A DNA stretch of 64,000 nt from Aaosphaeria pasadenensis (lineage: Eukaryota; Ascomycota; Dothideomycetes; Pleosporales). Made by a program: the position numbers and the translations under genes. The stretch covers positions 124,001 through 188,000 of the forward strand of contig JAKLMB010000022.1 in the NCBI GenBank assembly GCA_022813625.1, written 5' to 3'. Below the pieces are notes generated by a model. That model made no database searches, had not been told where the DNA came from, and was given only the letters and a program-made list of their open reading frames with translations. Shown here piece after piece: positions 1 to 12,762 of the stretch (the first letter of the stretch is position 1; every line of letters starts with the position of its first letter).

Positions 1-70
1 AATAACACTCAATCCATCAGTCCAAACCAAACTCGACCACTCGCATCAAGACCTTTCTTGTAAAGCAACC

Positions 71-277
71 ATGACTGCAACGTACTACTGGAAATGCTGC
101 AAGTGCCATACACTGAACTACCTCGGCCAGAAGAACTGCGAGTATCAGGACTGCGCACATACCAAGTGTAAAGAAGGTAAAGGATGTAAAATGGTTCAAG
201 TGAGGAGGAGAGAGGAGGTGGTAGAGGATGACGAGGAGGAGGAGGAGACGAAGAAGAGGAAGGAAAAGAAAAGGTAA
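71..277 (+). CDS. Small Cys-rich zinc-finger-like protein (68 aa)
   Basis: This short intronless ORF is not assigned to a named family. Its first 40 residues hold a dense Cys/His pattern: W8-x-C-x2-C, an Asn four residues later, then CEYQDC, AHTKC and a last Cys in KEGKGC. The spacing W-x-C-x2-C-x3-N-x6-C resembles a RanBP2-type zinc finger, although the second Cys pair is C-x4-C rather than C-x2-C. Small fungal proteins with a W-C-x2-C...C-H-x2-C layout are common in Pezizomycotina. The C-terminal half is a run of Glu/Asp followed by Lys/Arg, coded by purine-rich DNA. No signal peptide or membrane segment is visible, so it is probably intracellular. The ATG at 71 is the first in frame. A downstream spliced extension cannot be excluded. 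Confidence 0.45.
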   Translation: MTATYYWKCCKCHTLNYLGQKNCEYQDCAHTKCKEGKGCKMVQVRRREEVVEDDEEEEETKKRKEKKR

Positions 278-2115
278 AAGAAGAAATCCAGGTCGGGGGG
301 TTCTGGAGGAGGGTCGGGCTCTGCGAGTGGCTCTGGACAGCCGGGCACAGCTTGGGAGGATTTAAGAGTAGAGTCGAGGTGTATGTGAAATTGAGGGCAT
401 TCGCTGCCTGAGATGGTCATACATTTTGATTCAAGCCAGTGTACATGCACAGTAGGTGGGTTCGGTGAGATGAATGACATGTATGTGATCTCATAGACGT
501 GAACACCTTGGGAATGAGATTCATTCATGTGAGAAGAAGCATTCTTTCCCAAATCAAAACGAAATATACGGAGAAGAGACTCTCATGTGAAAGTCTCACA
601 ATCAGAAAGACCCTCTCCATTTCGGGAAACGTTATGACGTTCCCTCGATCGAAAGCGGATGGATGTGGAGCGTGGAGCGGAGCGTTGTTTTTTTTAAGGG
701 TCCAGCGCACTAACGGTTCCTGAGCCTCGGAAATAAAACCGAACCGTTCGTTGAAGCGTACCTCTTTTTAGGTAGATAGAGGGCTTTGAATTATTACTTC
801 ATTTGGTTGTCATCCAAGTACTCCGTAGACGTCTCGTGCTAATGAGAGAGAGGTCTTTTTTGTGATGTAGAAATGAGAGACTACTCCGTCGGCTATGCCA
901 CGTGCGATTGGCGGAATGAAGTCAGATCCTGACACTTGATTGGCCAGATTTCAACGGCCAGATTATAAACACGGCCAGTAAAACGTTCTACGACTGATCG
1001 ATCGTGACTTGTTCCATCGCTACTCGTATCATACGTTTGCTCAGTACGGAGTAGTGAGAAAACCAGAAAATGGGAATACGGGCGGAATTTTCTATCAGGA
1101 ATTGCTCTTTGTCTTATGCGCATGTCGCGTGTGCCGGAACGATAGGCCTTATCGCGCCGAGGCATAATACTCGTCTCCATAGGTAGAGGACAATCCTTTT
1201 GGAGGGTCTCACCAAACATGAGCCTGATGTTGGCCCGCGGTTCAATTGTCTCAACCTAAGGGATCAAACCGCGCAAAGCCTAAATACCAGCCTCAAGCTG
1301 GGGCAGCGTGGTGCTGTTTTATCACGTTTTCAAGTCCTGATGCTAGACCGCGCATCAATCGCTCCCGATGGAAAGCTCGCTGTGGCAGGTGGATAACGGC
1401 AAGTCACTGCCATATGTATACATTATATTCCGCCTCCGTGCGATATGCCTTGACAATGGACTGTGGAGGATGCGTTCGCACGACTGCCGTATGCCGTATG
1501 CCGGAGAAGGAATAATGCAATAATGCAATATATTACTGACCTTTGCAAATCTCCGACCTCAGAGCATGATCTAGGTTTTAGCAAATGCAGCCGCAGCCAC
1601 AGCCGCAGCAACGGTAACTAACTGAGAAGTAGACACTTGTCATCTATGCAGAACGTACTACTCCGTAGGGTAAGGCAAGTGGTCAATGGTTTTCTGGTAG
1701 CCACGATAATAATACTCCGAGCAAGGTATTAATCAATAATGCTATTCGGTGCTGGAGTACGGGTACTCCGTATGCAGTACTGGAAGTGCTGAGAGGCGAG
1801 GTACCGGTACCTACCTACCTAGTTAGTACGAGGTAACTACATACTGCATACTGGACAGTGCAGGCTGCTGAGAGGGGGAAGTGGAGAGGCTGGGGTCTTG
1901 ATTGGGCCAAGCTTACAACCACCCACCACCCACCACCGTGGCCTCTTCTCACGGCAACATAAAATCCTACCCTTAAAAACACCAAGCTACAACCGACTCG
2001 ACTTATCTCATTTCATCTTTGTCCCACTCTTCCTTGCTTCCACCTGTCAAATCGCAATCGCAACTGCGACTCCTCTGCTGTTCACATCCTCCAACAGTAG
2101 GTTGCTTCGCTCACA
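278..2115. other. Gene-free interval upstream of calnexin
   Basis: No ORF here has recognisable content. It holds four exact copies of TACGGAGTA or its complement (819, 1045, 1659, 1764) and a 14-bp palindrome of the GGTACC type near 1800. The last 200 bases become C/T-rich, as expected for the calnexin promoter and leader. No convincing unfolded-protein-response element was found. Confidence 0.5.
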
Positions 2116-4056
2116 ATGCGTTTCGCTGTCGGTGCCATCGCGCTTCTTGCTGCCTCCGTGCAAGCACAGGAGCAGGCTCCCTTGGTCGACGAGGAGGTAT
2201 CTTCCTCGACTTCGATCGTGAAGCCAACATTCACTGTAAGCCCTCTTATCTTCGACTACCTCCCGCCTCCTCCACAAGAATCAATTCGCTAACGGTGGAA
2301 CCTATTGCAGCCCACAACCCTCAAAGCTCCCTTCTTGGAGCAGTTCACGGACGACTGGGAATCGAGGTGGAAGCCATCACACGCGAAGAAGGATGACAAG
2401 TCTACAGAAGAGGAGTGGGCCTACGTCGGCAACTGGGCCGTCGAGGAGCCTACCGTCCTCAAGGGCGTTGAGGGCGATAAGGGTCTCGTCATCAAGGACA
2501 AAGCTGCCCACCACGCCATCTCGGCCAAGTTCCCCAAGGCCATCAACAACAAGGGCAAGACCCTCGTTGTTCAGTACGAGGTCAAGCTTCAGAGTAAGTT
2601 TTGAAAACAATCGGCTTGGTTTGTGCTAGCTAGCTAACATGTCACCAGACGGTCTCGAATGCGGTGGTGCCTACTTGAAGCTTCTCCAGGAGAACAAGGC
2701 TCTCCACCAGGAAGAGTTCTCCAACGCCTCCCCCTACATCATCATGTTCGGTCCTGACAAGTGCGGTGCAACCAACAAGGTATGTGCACAGCTCATGCGT
2801 GGCAATTGCGAGGATCGTGAGTTTTGACTGGTATATAGGTCCACTTCATCTTCCGACACAAGAACCCCAAAACCGGAGAGTACGAGGAGAAGCACCTCAA
2901 GAACCCCCCGACGGCCCGTATCGTCAAGACCTCCTCCCTCTACACCTTGATTGTCAAACCCGACAACACTTTCGAGATCAAGATCGACGGCGAGTCTATC
3001 CGCAATGGAACTCTCCACGAGGATTTCTCCCCCTCCGTCAACCCTGAGAAGGAAATTGACGATGTCAATGACAAGAAGCCTGAAGACTGGGTCGACGAGG
3101 CTCGCATCGCCGACCCCGAGGCCAAGAAGCCCGAGGATTGGGACGAGGAGGCTCCATTCGAGATTGTTGATGAGGAGGCCACCAAGCCCGACGACTGGCT
3201 CGACGAGGAGCCCCTCACCGTCCCCGACCCTGAAGCTGAGAAGCCTGAGGACTGGGATGACGAGGAGGATGGTGACTGGATTCCCCCTACTGTTCCTAAC
3301 CCCAAGTGCGACGAGGTCACCGGCTGTGGCCCCTGGTCTCCCCCCATGAAGAAGAACCCCGACTACAAGGGCAAGTGGAGCGCTCCTTTCATCGACAACC
3401 CTGCCTACAAGGGTGTCTGGGCCCCCAAGAAGGTCAAGAACCCCAACTACTTCGAGGACAAGACTCCCTCCAACTTTGAGCCCATCGGCGCTGTAAGTAG
3501 TCCGCACACTGACGAGACAATGAAGACATACTGATTGTAAACGCAGATTGGTTTTGAGATCTGGACCATGCAGAACGATATCCTCTTCGACAACATCTAC
3601 ATTGGTCACTCTGCCGAGGATGCTGACAAGTTGAAGGAAGAGACCTTCGTTCCTAAGCTCGCTGCGGAGAAGGCTGAGGAGGAGGCCAACGCTCCCAAGC
3701 CCGAGGATCCCAAGACTCCCTCTGATCTCTCCTTCAAGGACGACCCTGTCCGCTTCGTTCAGGAGAAGCTCAACCTCTTCATCGAGATTGCCAAGCGCGA
3801 TCCCGTTGAGGCCGTCAAGTTCGTTCCCGAGGTCGCCGGTGGTCTTGGTGTTATCGTTGTCGCCATCATTGCCATTCTTGCCTCCGCCCTCGGCGGTGGC
3901 GCTGCCCCCTCCAAGGAGCAGGTCAAGGCACAGGCAAAGAAGGCTAAGGATGCTGCTGTGGATGCAAAGGACAAGGCCGCTGAGGCTGTGACCACTGGTG
4001 CCGAGAAGGCCCAAGCTGAGGTCAACAAGCGCACCACCCGTTCAAACGCCTCGTAG
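2116..4056 (+). CDS. Calnexin, ER membrane lectin chaperone
   Basis: Calnexin binds monoglucosylated N-glycans on nascent glycoproteins and holds them in the ER folding cycle. Five exons fit in phase: 2116-2235, 2311-2593, 2649-2779, 2839-3492 and 3547-4056, giving 565 aa, the usual fungal length. Residues 1-18 form a signal peptide. The lectin domain contains LECGGAYLKLL and the ER-lectin Cys. The P-domain (about 255-390) has four KPEDW/KPDDW repeats followed by the second repeat type (GPWSPPMKKNPDYKGKW and relatives). A single transmembrane helix lies at about 493-513. The cytosolic tail is Lys/Ala/Glu-rich. The start is the first ATG that yields a signal peptide. Introns are 54-75 nt. STT3 at 42.7 kb makes the glycans this protein reads, but the two genes are not linked in an operon-like way. 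Confidence 0.96.
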
Positions 4057-5204
4057 ATGTGCAATGTAGCGTGGATGGGGGATCGATCGTTTTAGGGCGA
4101 GGGTAGCAGCGATGAATGAACCCACAAAAGGAGAGACACGTTCAACAGGTACGGAGAAGAAGACGTCCACGATTTCATTCGAATCCATTCGATCCCATTA
4201 CCTTGGATTTAGGTACATTGATATATTGCTTGGGGGCGTGCAAAAGGCGCTATGATATTGTATGATAGTTGCTTTTCAACAATGACATGAATAATAACAC
4301 GTTAAAATAAATTGGCATGACTTTGAGATTTCATAGATGGTTAAAACGGGAAAGGAAAAGTAACAAAATAAGTTGGGAAAGTTACATTGTCAGCGGGGAC
4401 AGCTATAGTGGCGTGCGTCGTTGGAGATGGTCTTGATCTCGTTGTGGTCCACACTCATACGCAAGATCACTACGTGCCTACCTATGTACGGAGTAGTACT
4501 ATCTGTGTAATTTTGCAATTGGACATGCCTGTCTCGATCCAATGGACAATGCGATTACGCGCAAACGCGCAACACGCGCAGAAATCCGAGTGTATTTCCC
4601 AAAGAGAACAAGGAAAGCGAATTGGTAACGTTATCGGAATGGCCTTCTTGTTTGATGTGGAGGTTTCCTCTGGGGGGATCATAATCGGGGAAAGCTTGGC
4701 GTCAACGGCGTCTATCCGTATCGTTGTTCGTTCTCTTTTGAGGGGGAAACAGTGACATGGTGGGGTTATTAATCAACTTAGTCTTGAATCAGGTCATGTG
4801 ATAAGGGAAAGATTGTGGAGAAAGGCCATTGTGTACGGGTTCTATTGTGTAAAGTATGATACGTACCGTAGTCTGTGAAGTGCCAGAGGTGGATTGAGAC
4901 GGTTTGACTCGGCATCTCTCCCCCGCTCCGACCGCGGCAATGTCGACTACCTTGGGCCAAACCAAAGGGAAATCGTATCCGACCAAACACCTTTAACACC
5001 GTCTACAACTTATCTTCTCTACCTCCTCTCCTTTTTCTTTTCTATCTTCTGGATTGTCCTCTTCACCTTTCCTTCATTCTCTCAAAAATAAAAAAATCCC
5101 TCCTCTTGTGGAGAAAGGTCCATCTGCCGTGAGTTATCAACTCGCAATTGAGCAAGGACATCCACCTTTTAATCTACCGAGCAACGGCTAATCTGGGTCC
5201 TGCA
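4057..5204. other. Intergenic: calnexin 3' end and MMSDH promoter
   Basis: Only short, non-conserved ORFs occur here. One TACGGAGTA copy lies at 4487. A C/T-rich stretch at 5010-5100 is the probable leader region of the downstream dehydrogenase gene. Confidence 0.5.
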
Positions 5205-7061
5205 ATGGCCGCTCGACAAGTTATCACCCGCAACCTTGCGACGTTGGCCACCCGGTCGTCCATTCCTCGCGTTGCTTCACTCTCCACCAGAATGTCTAAG
5301 CCAGCAAACACGGCCTACATTGCCTCGCGGCGGTTGCATGCCACCGCTCAGCACCTCAAGCCAGCTGCCACCGCCACCTCCACCGCCGATTCGTACCCCC
5401 TCAACCACGACCAGATTCAGTCGCCCAAAGATACCCAGAACTTCCTTGACAACAAGTTCGTCCCCTCACAAGCAACCCAATGGATTGATCTTCACGATCC
5501 AGCAACAAACAACCTCGTCACCCGTGTTCCCCAGAGCACTGATGCAGAGCTCCTTGCCGCAGTTGATAGCGCCGAGAAAGCATTCAAGCCATGGAAGGAG
5601 ACCAGCTTGTTGCACAGGCAGCAGATCCTCTTCAAGTACACTGCTCTGATCCGCGAGAACTGGGACAGACTCGCCGCTAGCATCACTCTTGAGCAGGGAA
5701 AGACTCTTGCTGATGCTCGTGGTGACGTCCTTCGTGGTCTCCAGGTCGCCGAGACCGCCTGCGGCATCACCACTCAGATGACTGGCGAGGTTCTCGAGGT
5801 CGCAAAGGACATGGAGACTCGCAGCTACAGAGAGCCATTGGGTGTCGTTGCAGCCATCTGCCCCTTCAGTGAGTATTTCTCATTATCATGTACATGTCCT
5901 TTCGCATGAATGCAACTAACGGATGAAAACCAGACTTCCCCGCCATGATTCCTCTGTGGTCCATCCCTATCGCTACGGTCACTGGCAACACTCTGGTCAT
6001 CAAGCCTTCGGAGCGCGACCCCGGTGCATGCATGATCCTCGCTGAGCTCGCGGAGAAGGCTGGCTTCCCTGCCGGTGTCGTCAACATTGTTCACGGTGCT
6101 GCTAAGACAGTCGACTTCATCCTCGATGAGCCCCGCATCAAGGCAGTGAGCTTCGTTGGAAGCAACAAGGCCGGCGAATACATCTTCTCCCGTGCCTCGG
6201 CCAATGGCAAGCGATGCCAGGCCAACTTGGGAGCTAAGAACCACGCTGCCGTCCTCCCCGACTGCAACAAGAACCACGCGTTGAATGCCATTGCTGGAGC
6301 TGCTTTCGGTGCCGCCGGTCAGCGATGCATGGCTCTCAGCACCCTTGTCATGGTTGGCGAGACCAAGGAATGGGTGGCAGAGATCGCCGACCGTGCAAAG
6401 GCTCTGCAAATGAATGGCGGTTTCGAGGAGGGTGCCGATCTCGGACCCGTCATCACTCCTCAAGCCAAGAAGAGGATCGAGGACATCATTGCTACTGCAG
6501 AGAAGGAGGGCGCAACTATCCTTCTGGACGGACGTGGCCAGAAGCCCGCGAAGTACCCCAACGGCAACTGGGTCGGTCCCACCATCATTGCCAATGTCAA
6601 GCCCCACATGACCTGCTACAAGGAGGAGATCTTCGGTCCCGTCCTTGTTTGCTTGAACGTTGAGACCATCGACGAGGCCATTGAGCTCATCAATGCCAAC
6701 GAGTATGGAAACGGTACCGCCATCTTCACCCGCTCTGGTGCTACTGCTGGTAAATTCCAGCGTGAGATCGAGGCCGGCCAGGTCGGCATCAATGTTCCCA
6801 TCCCCGTCCCTGTAAGTCATTTCCCCCTTCAACCATTTGATTTGAGGTTCCGCAGTGACGCATGTATACTGATTCACCATCCAGCTTCCCATGTTCTCCT
6901 TCACCGGCAACAAGAAGTCGATCGCCGGAGGTGGTGCCAGCACATTCTACGGCAAGCCTGGACTTCAATTCTACACCCAGCAAAAGACTGTGACCAGCTT
7001 GTGGAGGAGCGAGGACGCCGTAGCCACCAAGGCCAGCGTCAACATGCCTACACATAGCTAA
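5205..7061 (+). CDS. mmsA: Methylmalonate-semialdehyde dehydrogenase, mitochondrial (ALDH6 family)
   Basis: This enzyme oxidises methylmalonate and malonate semialdehydes to propionyl-CoA or acetyl-CoA with NAD+ and CoA, in valine and beta-alanine breakdown. Three exons (5205-5868, 5934-6811, 6885-7061) give 572 aa. The first 65 residues are basic and hydroxylated with no acidic run, as in a mitochondrial presequence. Family signatures are ICPFNFPAMIPLWSIP across the first junction, the catalytic Cys353 in GQRCMAL, and NLGAKNH at about 319. In the last motif Asn stands where most aldehyde dehydrogenases have the general-base Glu, which is typical of the CoA-dependent MMSDH subfamily. The C-terminal FTGNKKS motif is complete. 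I chose the ATG at 5205 because it opens the targeting sequence; an in-frame ATG at 5148 would add 19 residues. Confidence 0.95.
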
Positions 7062-9228
7062 ACTGCTTTCGATATCATGAAGTGCAACGAAGTAGCCGGG
7101 GAGGATGATTATACGATCAATGTTTAGACGAGATTGAGAAGGTCGGCTTGATATGTCGTTGATATCCACTCTCAGAATGCCCCTGAAGGTATATGCATAC
7201 AACCACTGCTCGTTAATCTGCTTGGTATATGGCCATGTAGTTGCGGAACGATTTAGGATAAACAAATGAATGAATTCAAAAGCGGGTGCATATGCATCGA
7301 ACATTTTACATACACTTACATGAGGACCAACTGCTATTCGCTTGCTGGCTGCTTTGTTCCGTCCAGCCAGTGCACATGATGAATCTCCTCACCACTGGCA
7401 ACAGCAGCAGCCGTGCTAGGGAGAGCATGATAGAAGGAAAGGACGACTTGAGAGGGAGTCATGTCCGATAAGGCTGAACGGCGCTTGACAGCGGTCGAGC
7501 AAGCTCTCGTCCACACAAACACAAACGCACCACAGTGCAGATTACTCCGTGTTTACTACTACGTTTGTAATCGATTATGTATGTCCATGTCAGACGGGAA
7601 AAGGAAAAGGGGAAACAAGTCCCATGATGGAAAATGTCTTGAGGCAGAATTACGTGAAACCTGGGCACGGAACGTTGGGATCTGAAACATTGCTTCCCAT
7701 GCAGCGCGTGCATGCATGCATGTTGTCCCTCCGAGAACGCCGCCGCTCCCCCCCCTCCCAAAACGCCACCGCGAATAACGTGGACGGTGGAGTTTCGATA
7801 GACGTTGAGCGGAGAATTGCGGGTAGGTGATTAGTTGATTAGAGAGGGATGGGAGAGAGAGAGAGAGAGCGCTGAGTAGCAAGTTGTGGTTTGTTACACA
7901 CAGCCTACGAGTATACAGGCATGGCACGCTTGCCCATCCGCACCGGGGCAGAGGGATACAATATCGTTGAATGTGGACGTGGATGTGGAGAGCCAAAAGC
8001 CACGAGGCGTTCGGCTGTTACGCTCATCCGTTCGTCGGTTGATCGACGACGCGCGGACAATCTATCCATCCACTCATACAATACTGGCCTGAGGATGACG
8101 GAAGCAGGACAGGCATGGCCAAGAGACGGGGCGGGACATGTTATTTCAATTAATGGGGTTGATCTACTGGATGTGAAGATCAATGACGTCGATTGTGTTT
8201 CTCGGGGCTGACTTGGGTTATCCAAGAGGATGTTTTGATTCAATTCTCCTGAATATCACGGTGTTTTGGGATGGGTGGATGGGTTTGATCGTCTTTTGGG
8301 ATCCACAGTGCCACGCAAGAGGAGGGCTACAAGTATTACATCAATGGATAGAAATCATAAGAGGCGAGAGCAGGGAATAATAGATGCGGGGGGGGGATGA
8401 GCGGGATGATGTTGTGTTGTGAGTAACAGTGAGCCTGTGAGGATAAGATGATAAGCTGTTGAGGGAGAGAGGAGCTGGAGCCAAGCAATGTGTTGCGTGT
8501 GCACATTGCGCGTGTAGGTAGTCTAGTCTAGTCTACATGTAATACCTACACATTAGACTATACAATAACAGTTACTCCATTTTGAAAGTAGACGAAATCA
8601 ATAAATATTCATGGGTTGATTGGATGAAGATAGAATAAATACTGCTTGATTTTTCAATGTAATATGTACCTAGCCTAGCATCCTAGGTGCTCCGTAGTCA
8701 GTGGATACTGTGTAGGAAGAGTGGGCTAGCTCCATGTGTAATGTCCTCCGCCCTCCTCGCAACTACTGTAGCCATGGGCAATTGCAAGGATAATTACTTA
8801 GGTAGGTGAATACATAACTTGATTTACCAATTGTGTAGTTACAGTACTCGTACCGAGCAAGCAAGCAAAGCAAGTTATCGAATGCTGAGCATCAATATAG
8901 GCGGGGGTGCAGTTGAAAGGGTTGTCTGACAGGGCGGATATGTATCGTAATCGTATCATATGATTCATATCGTATCTCCCCGGACGGATAGAGCAGAATA
9001 GAGAGGGATTTATTTCATTATCAATAGCTTGGAAATCCTTTATCCAGAGAGGCTAGGTTCTACTCGTGGACAGGAGGCATTTCGTATGTGCATCTATATT
9101 GGCACGTATCTGAGTTGTTGATACTATGCTCGTCGGTGACTCCGTACAGGAGAATGGGTTTTAACTACCTAGGTGTGTACTCGGGACTCTTAGATGTGAA
9201 CAGGGCAAGCTTGATAGAGCGCGACATG

Positions 9229-9253
9229 GCAGCAGCAGCAGCAGCAGCAGCAG
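9229..9253. repeat. (GCA)8 trinucleotide microsatellite
   Basis: Eight uninterrupted GCA units followed by G. No supported coding frame covers it. Confidence 0.9.
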
Positions 9254-9733
9254 AGCACTGACACAGGTGAAGTGCGGGGAACGCAAAGATTGGGATGGAT
9301 GGATGGGATGGAGTATTCCGTGCTGTGTAGAATAGGATGTCTGTGGTTGGCAAGGAATGAGGAATGGGGGATAAGGATGATGGGAGTGGCGGGGGATTTG
9401 GAGCTACCACTGCCGCCGACCGGAAGCGGGATAGGACAAGCAGTTGACCTGACGATATTGGTATTGGCATGAATACTTCTTTTGTTCGCATCGACAAAAA
9501 GATGCATATCTTCTTTTTGGATTGCATGTGCGTGGTACCACAAGCGCATCGACGGTGGCGAGGGTCACTATACGCTGTGCTGTATGGAGAGTACGAAGTA
9601 GGGTACTCAGTAGTATTATAAGAGCGTACCCGTAAGAGTGTGGATGAATTGGGACGGGTTGAGTGCATGCAGTCACACTGGCAACGCAATCGACGTGCGT
9701 GGAATGGAAACATACACAAATGCATGGATACTT

Positions 9734-9802
9734 CTGGAGCTGAGGCTGGAGCTGGAGCTGGAATTGGAATCGGAATTGGAGATGGGGATGGAGATGAAGC
9801 TG
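9734..9802. repeat. Degenerate hexamer repeat (GGAGCT / GGAATT / GGAGAT)
   Basis: A short tandem array of six-base units beginning GGA, with decaying copies towards the right end. It is intergenic. Confidence 0.7.
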
Positions 9803-11364
9803 GACCCGGACTCTACTGCGTAACTATTCGATTCTTTTGTTAGAAGCAGACTGGAATAGACGCAGTACAGAGTGACTGGCCATCTCACATTCGTGTTTAC
9901 GTTCTCTCTTTCGCCCCCCTGTGTTGTGTTCCTCTCTTTCTTGCTCTCCTGCTCTCTCGCTCTTTTCCATCTCTCCAAGCTCTGCTCCGTACTCCGCAAA
10001 TACATACATCTCCATCGTCCTTGTATGCGTGCCGAATACTACACAGTATACTCCGTACACACATTCGTTCATACATCCATACGCACCTACACCGTGCATA
10101 CAATACACCCGCCGGCATAGCGCTATCAGAGGCTAGAGAGTTGTCGGCTTGACTGGGTTGCTGGGACTGGTGTACTACGGTTTTATGCACCAACACATCG
10201 ATAACTCGAGCAGCAAATCGACAAAAGATTGGCAAGGCCGGGCGGGACAACTGGTGTTTCGGGTGGATGGTGCATCCTGAGACGGAGATCCGTAGGGATT
10301 GATTGGAACGAACGGGCTTCAACATCCTGACTTCCATTACGGTATTACATTCACACGCTACTCACACTCCGACGAGTGACACTTCCTGACCTTCCTACCT
10401 ACTGCTCACTGTTGCTCCTCATTGTTGACGCGTTTCCACACTCACTCCGGTACGGAACGTGCAGCCGATGACGAGTCGAGTTAGAGGAAGAAAGTAAAAA
10501 AAGAATAAACACACCACCGCCCACCGCGGCACTACTTCCACTACTTCCACTACTGCTATTCCACTATCCCTCCACCACAAAACACACCACACTTTGCGAC
10601 TACCACCACCACCACTTTTACTACTGTTCCCACTATCACTACGACTACGACTCGACTTCTGTCCACCAACAACTTTCTGGGTATCCATACTCTCTGTATT
10701 GTTTCGTACTGAAAAGCGCGTTACGAGAAGAGGAACCTCGACCTCTGTGGTGCGCCACTCACTCTACCTTCACTAGTACCAGGGCCAGGTACACACAGTA
10801 GACTACCCAGGGTACTTTACTACTCTTAGTATACACCCACTGTGTGTGTACTCGTACTAGTCGCTGCAGTACAGCGTAGTATTGCTATCATACATACGAG
10901 GACATACAATACCACCACCACCGCATCTTCTAACCACTACTATTACATTACTACTACTTCGACTTCGCCTCCCATCTTTCTACTCTTCCTCTCTCTCTCT
11001 CTTTTCTCTCACTTACTCTCACTCACTCTCACTCTCACCACCTCCTCACTTCCACTACCTCTCCCCCCATCAGTCTCTTCTTCCTTGCGCTTCCTTTCTC
11101 GTAAAAGGTCCCTCGTTACCCCATCACCATCGCTATCACACACCCTTACCTCTCACCCGCAGCCGACATCCGCTCTCTCAATCTCACCTCCACGACGACC
11201 CACCTTATCTACCCATCCGTAGGCTCATAGCTCTCCAGCCCCCCCTTCTAATCTTGTTAGCCGACCGCTGCCCATCTCTCATCTCCACTGCAACTCGGCA
11301 TTGATCACCGATCACCCAACGGCGCCTCACTAGCCACGCTTTACCAGCCCCGTCACTTCGTTGC

Positions 11365-11475
11365 ATGATTCAAGCAATTCCTTGGAAAGCACATCGACAA
11401 AACAACAAAGCCCATGTCTGTCGCAATGGACCAACGACCCGACCAACAGAGACCCCGGTCCAAGTCGACCTTTAG
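11365..11475 (+). promoter_or_regulatory. Possible upstream ORF overlapping the DUF2406 start
   Basis: An ATG lies 49 bases upstream of the predicted DUF2406 start, in another frame. It opens a 36-codon ORF that runs through the main start and ends at 11475. If the transcript begins upstream of 11365, as the long CT-rich leader suggests, scanning ribosomes would meet this ATG first. The transcription start cannot be seen from sequence. Confidence 0.3.
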
Positions 11476-12762
11476 CTTCAAAAGCGACAAGTCCCATGGT
11501 TCCAACCCCAATCACGATAAACATCACCATCACCTTCCTCATCATCATCATATTCGCGAATCTGCCGAGGACAAACGAAAGAGCCATCTGACCCCACACA
11601 CCAAAGCCGATCCCAACGCTGCTATGACTGAGGTTCAACCAAGTACGTTCTAACCTGCCCCTGCCATTGCCCTCATCTGGCGCATGCGATTCCAGATCCA
11701 CCGTACGAAACCCGCGTAACGAATACTGACGGTTCACAGTCGCCGCTGCTTTAGAGAAGCCTACCCTTCAATCCCTTCGTTCCTTCCAGCATGTCGACAG
11801 CAATGGAGCCCCAATAGGTAGTGAAGCTCCTCAGCGACTTCCATGGGCAAACGTTAACACAGAACAGCCGAACCTGACCTGTCCAACCCCACTCGTTCGC
11901 GATGGGAGCGTCCCCTCGATACGATCAGATCATTCGAAGCTGCGATCGATGGTGAATATAAGCGTAGGTCGCAGGCGATGCGAAATGGTATATACTATTA
12001 GTCCACTTAAATCGCATTGTGCGATGGCTAACGACTCTTCTAGATTCGTCTGAGATGTTGAGCGGATACGCGAGTCGCAGAAGCAGTTACTACGGTGGAA
12101 ATGGAGGTTACGACCAGAACCGTCACTCACAGCCGGGGGGTTACTACGGCAGTCGACAGACTGCCATGGGACGCGATGGTTGGGACAACGGCTACGGTGG
12201 CCAGCGCAACCGTTACAACCGCATGCAATCCGACCCTTACCGATACAACAATAACAACAGTAATAATAATATTAATACCAACAACAACGTCTATCCTACC
12301 CAAGGCTATCACCAATCGCGCGACACAGTCATCACGGGAGGGTCGAACGGTAGCCAAAGTGAACCGTACTCGAACGAACAGGGTAGCGAGAACAGCTCCA
12401 TCGAGCAGAGAGGCGGACCCGTTGGCCCACCACCTGGTGTTCGACCGGACCTTGGAGAGCAATATGGGTTCAATGGCTTTGGCGGAGGCGGTCCCCAACC
12501 CATCCTCGAGGAGTATGGAAACGGCCCGTCAGGCCAAGGTTATTTCCCACCACAGCAATCACAACAACAGAACTTCGCGCCGCCTGTACCTGCAAAGACG
12601 GGACAACCCCAAGTTGCACCGATTCAGTTGAGCCAAAGCAACTCGAATGGACAGGCGATGCCTGCGAACGGTCCGAGGCCGAATGTTTTGTCTCGCAAGG
12701 GCACGTCGCAGTCCGGCGAGAAGAGACAGAGTTGGTTTAAGAAGCGGTTCAGCAAGAACTAA
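11414..12762 (+). CDS. DUF2406 domain protein, Asn/Gly/Gln-rich C-terminus
   Basis: Four exons (11414-11642, 11740-11817, 11868-11987, 12044-12762) join in phase to give 381 aa. The N-terminus is basic with a His-rich tract (KHHHHLPHHHH). The conserved core is assembled across the exons and includes NPTRSRWERPLDTIRSF followed by EAAIDG, the hallmark of the fungus-specific DUF2406 family, whose function is unknown. The last exon codes a long disordered tail: Gly/Tyr-rich, then a poly-Asn stretch (YNNNNSNNNINTNNN), then Pro/Gln-rich sequence. It ends with a basic motif, QSWFKKRFSKN. No membrane segment or enzyme motif is visible. The very long CT-rich leader and an overlapping upstream ORF suggest regulated translation, which is inference. 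Confidence 0.85.

Larger units (their letters stand above)
7062..11413. other. 4.3-kb gene-free interval with microsatellites and CT-rich leader
   Basis: No gene was recognised on either strand. ORFs here are short, mutually overlapping and of low complexity. The interval holds a (GCA)8 repeat, a GGAGCT/GGAATT hexamer run, one TACTCCGTA copy at 10049, and a long C/T-rich stretch from about 10,500 to 11,360. That stretch is probably the promoter and 5' leader of the DUF2406 gene. An unrecognised non-coding RNA or rapidly evolving gene could be hidden here. Confidence 0.45.

Noticed and set aside
1898..2115. Possible unfolded-protein-response element before calnexin
   Set aside because: Only a partial CCGTGG-like word was seen, with no full consensus or spacing.
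2734..4014. 426-codon ORF on the minus strand inside calnexin
   Set aside because: It is antisense to verified calnexin exons, spans an intron, and is Leu/Gly/Val-rich, as expected from codon bias on the opposite strand.
5825..6943. 372-codon minus-strand ORF inside the MMSDH gene
   Set aside because: It mirrors the coding strand of a conserved enzyme and shows no domain of its own.
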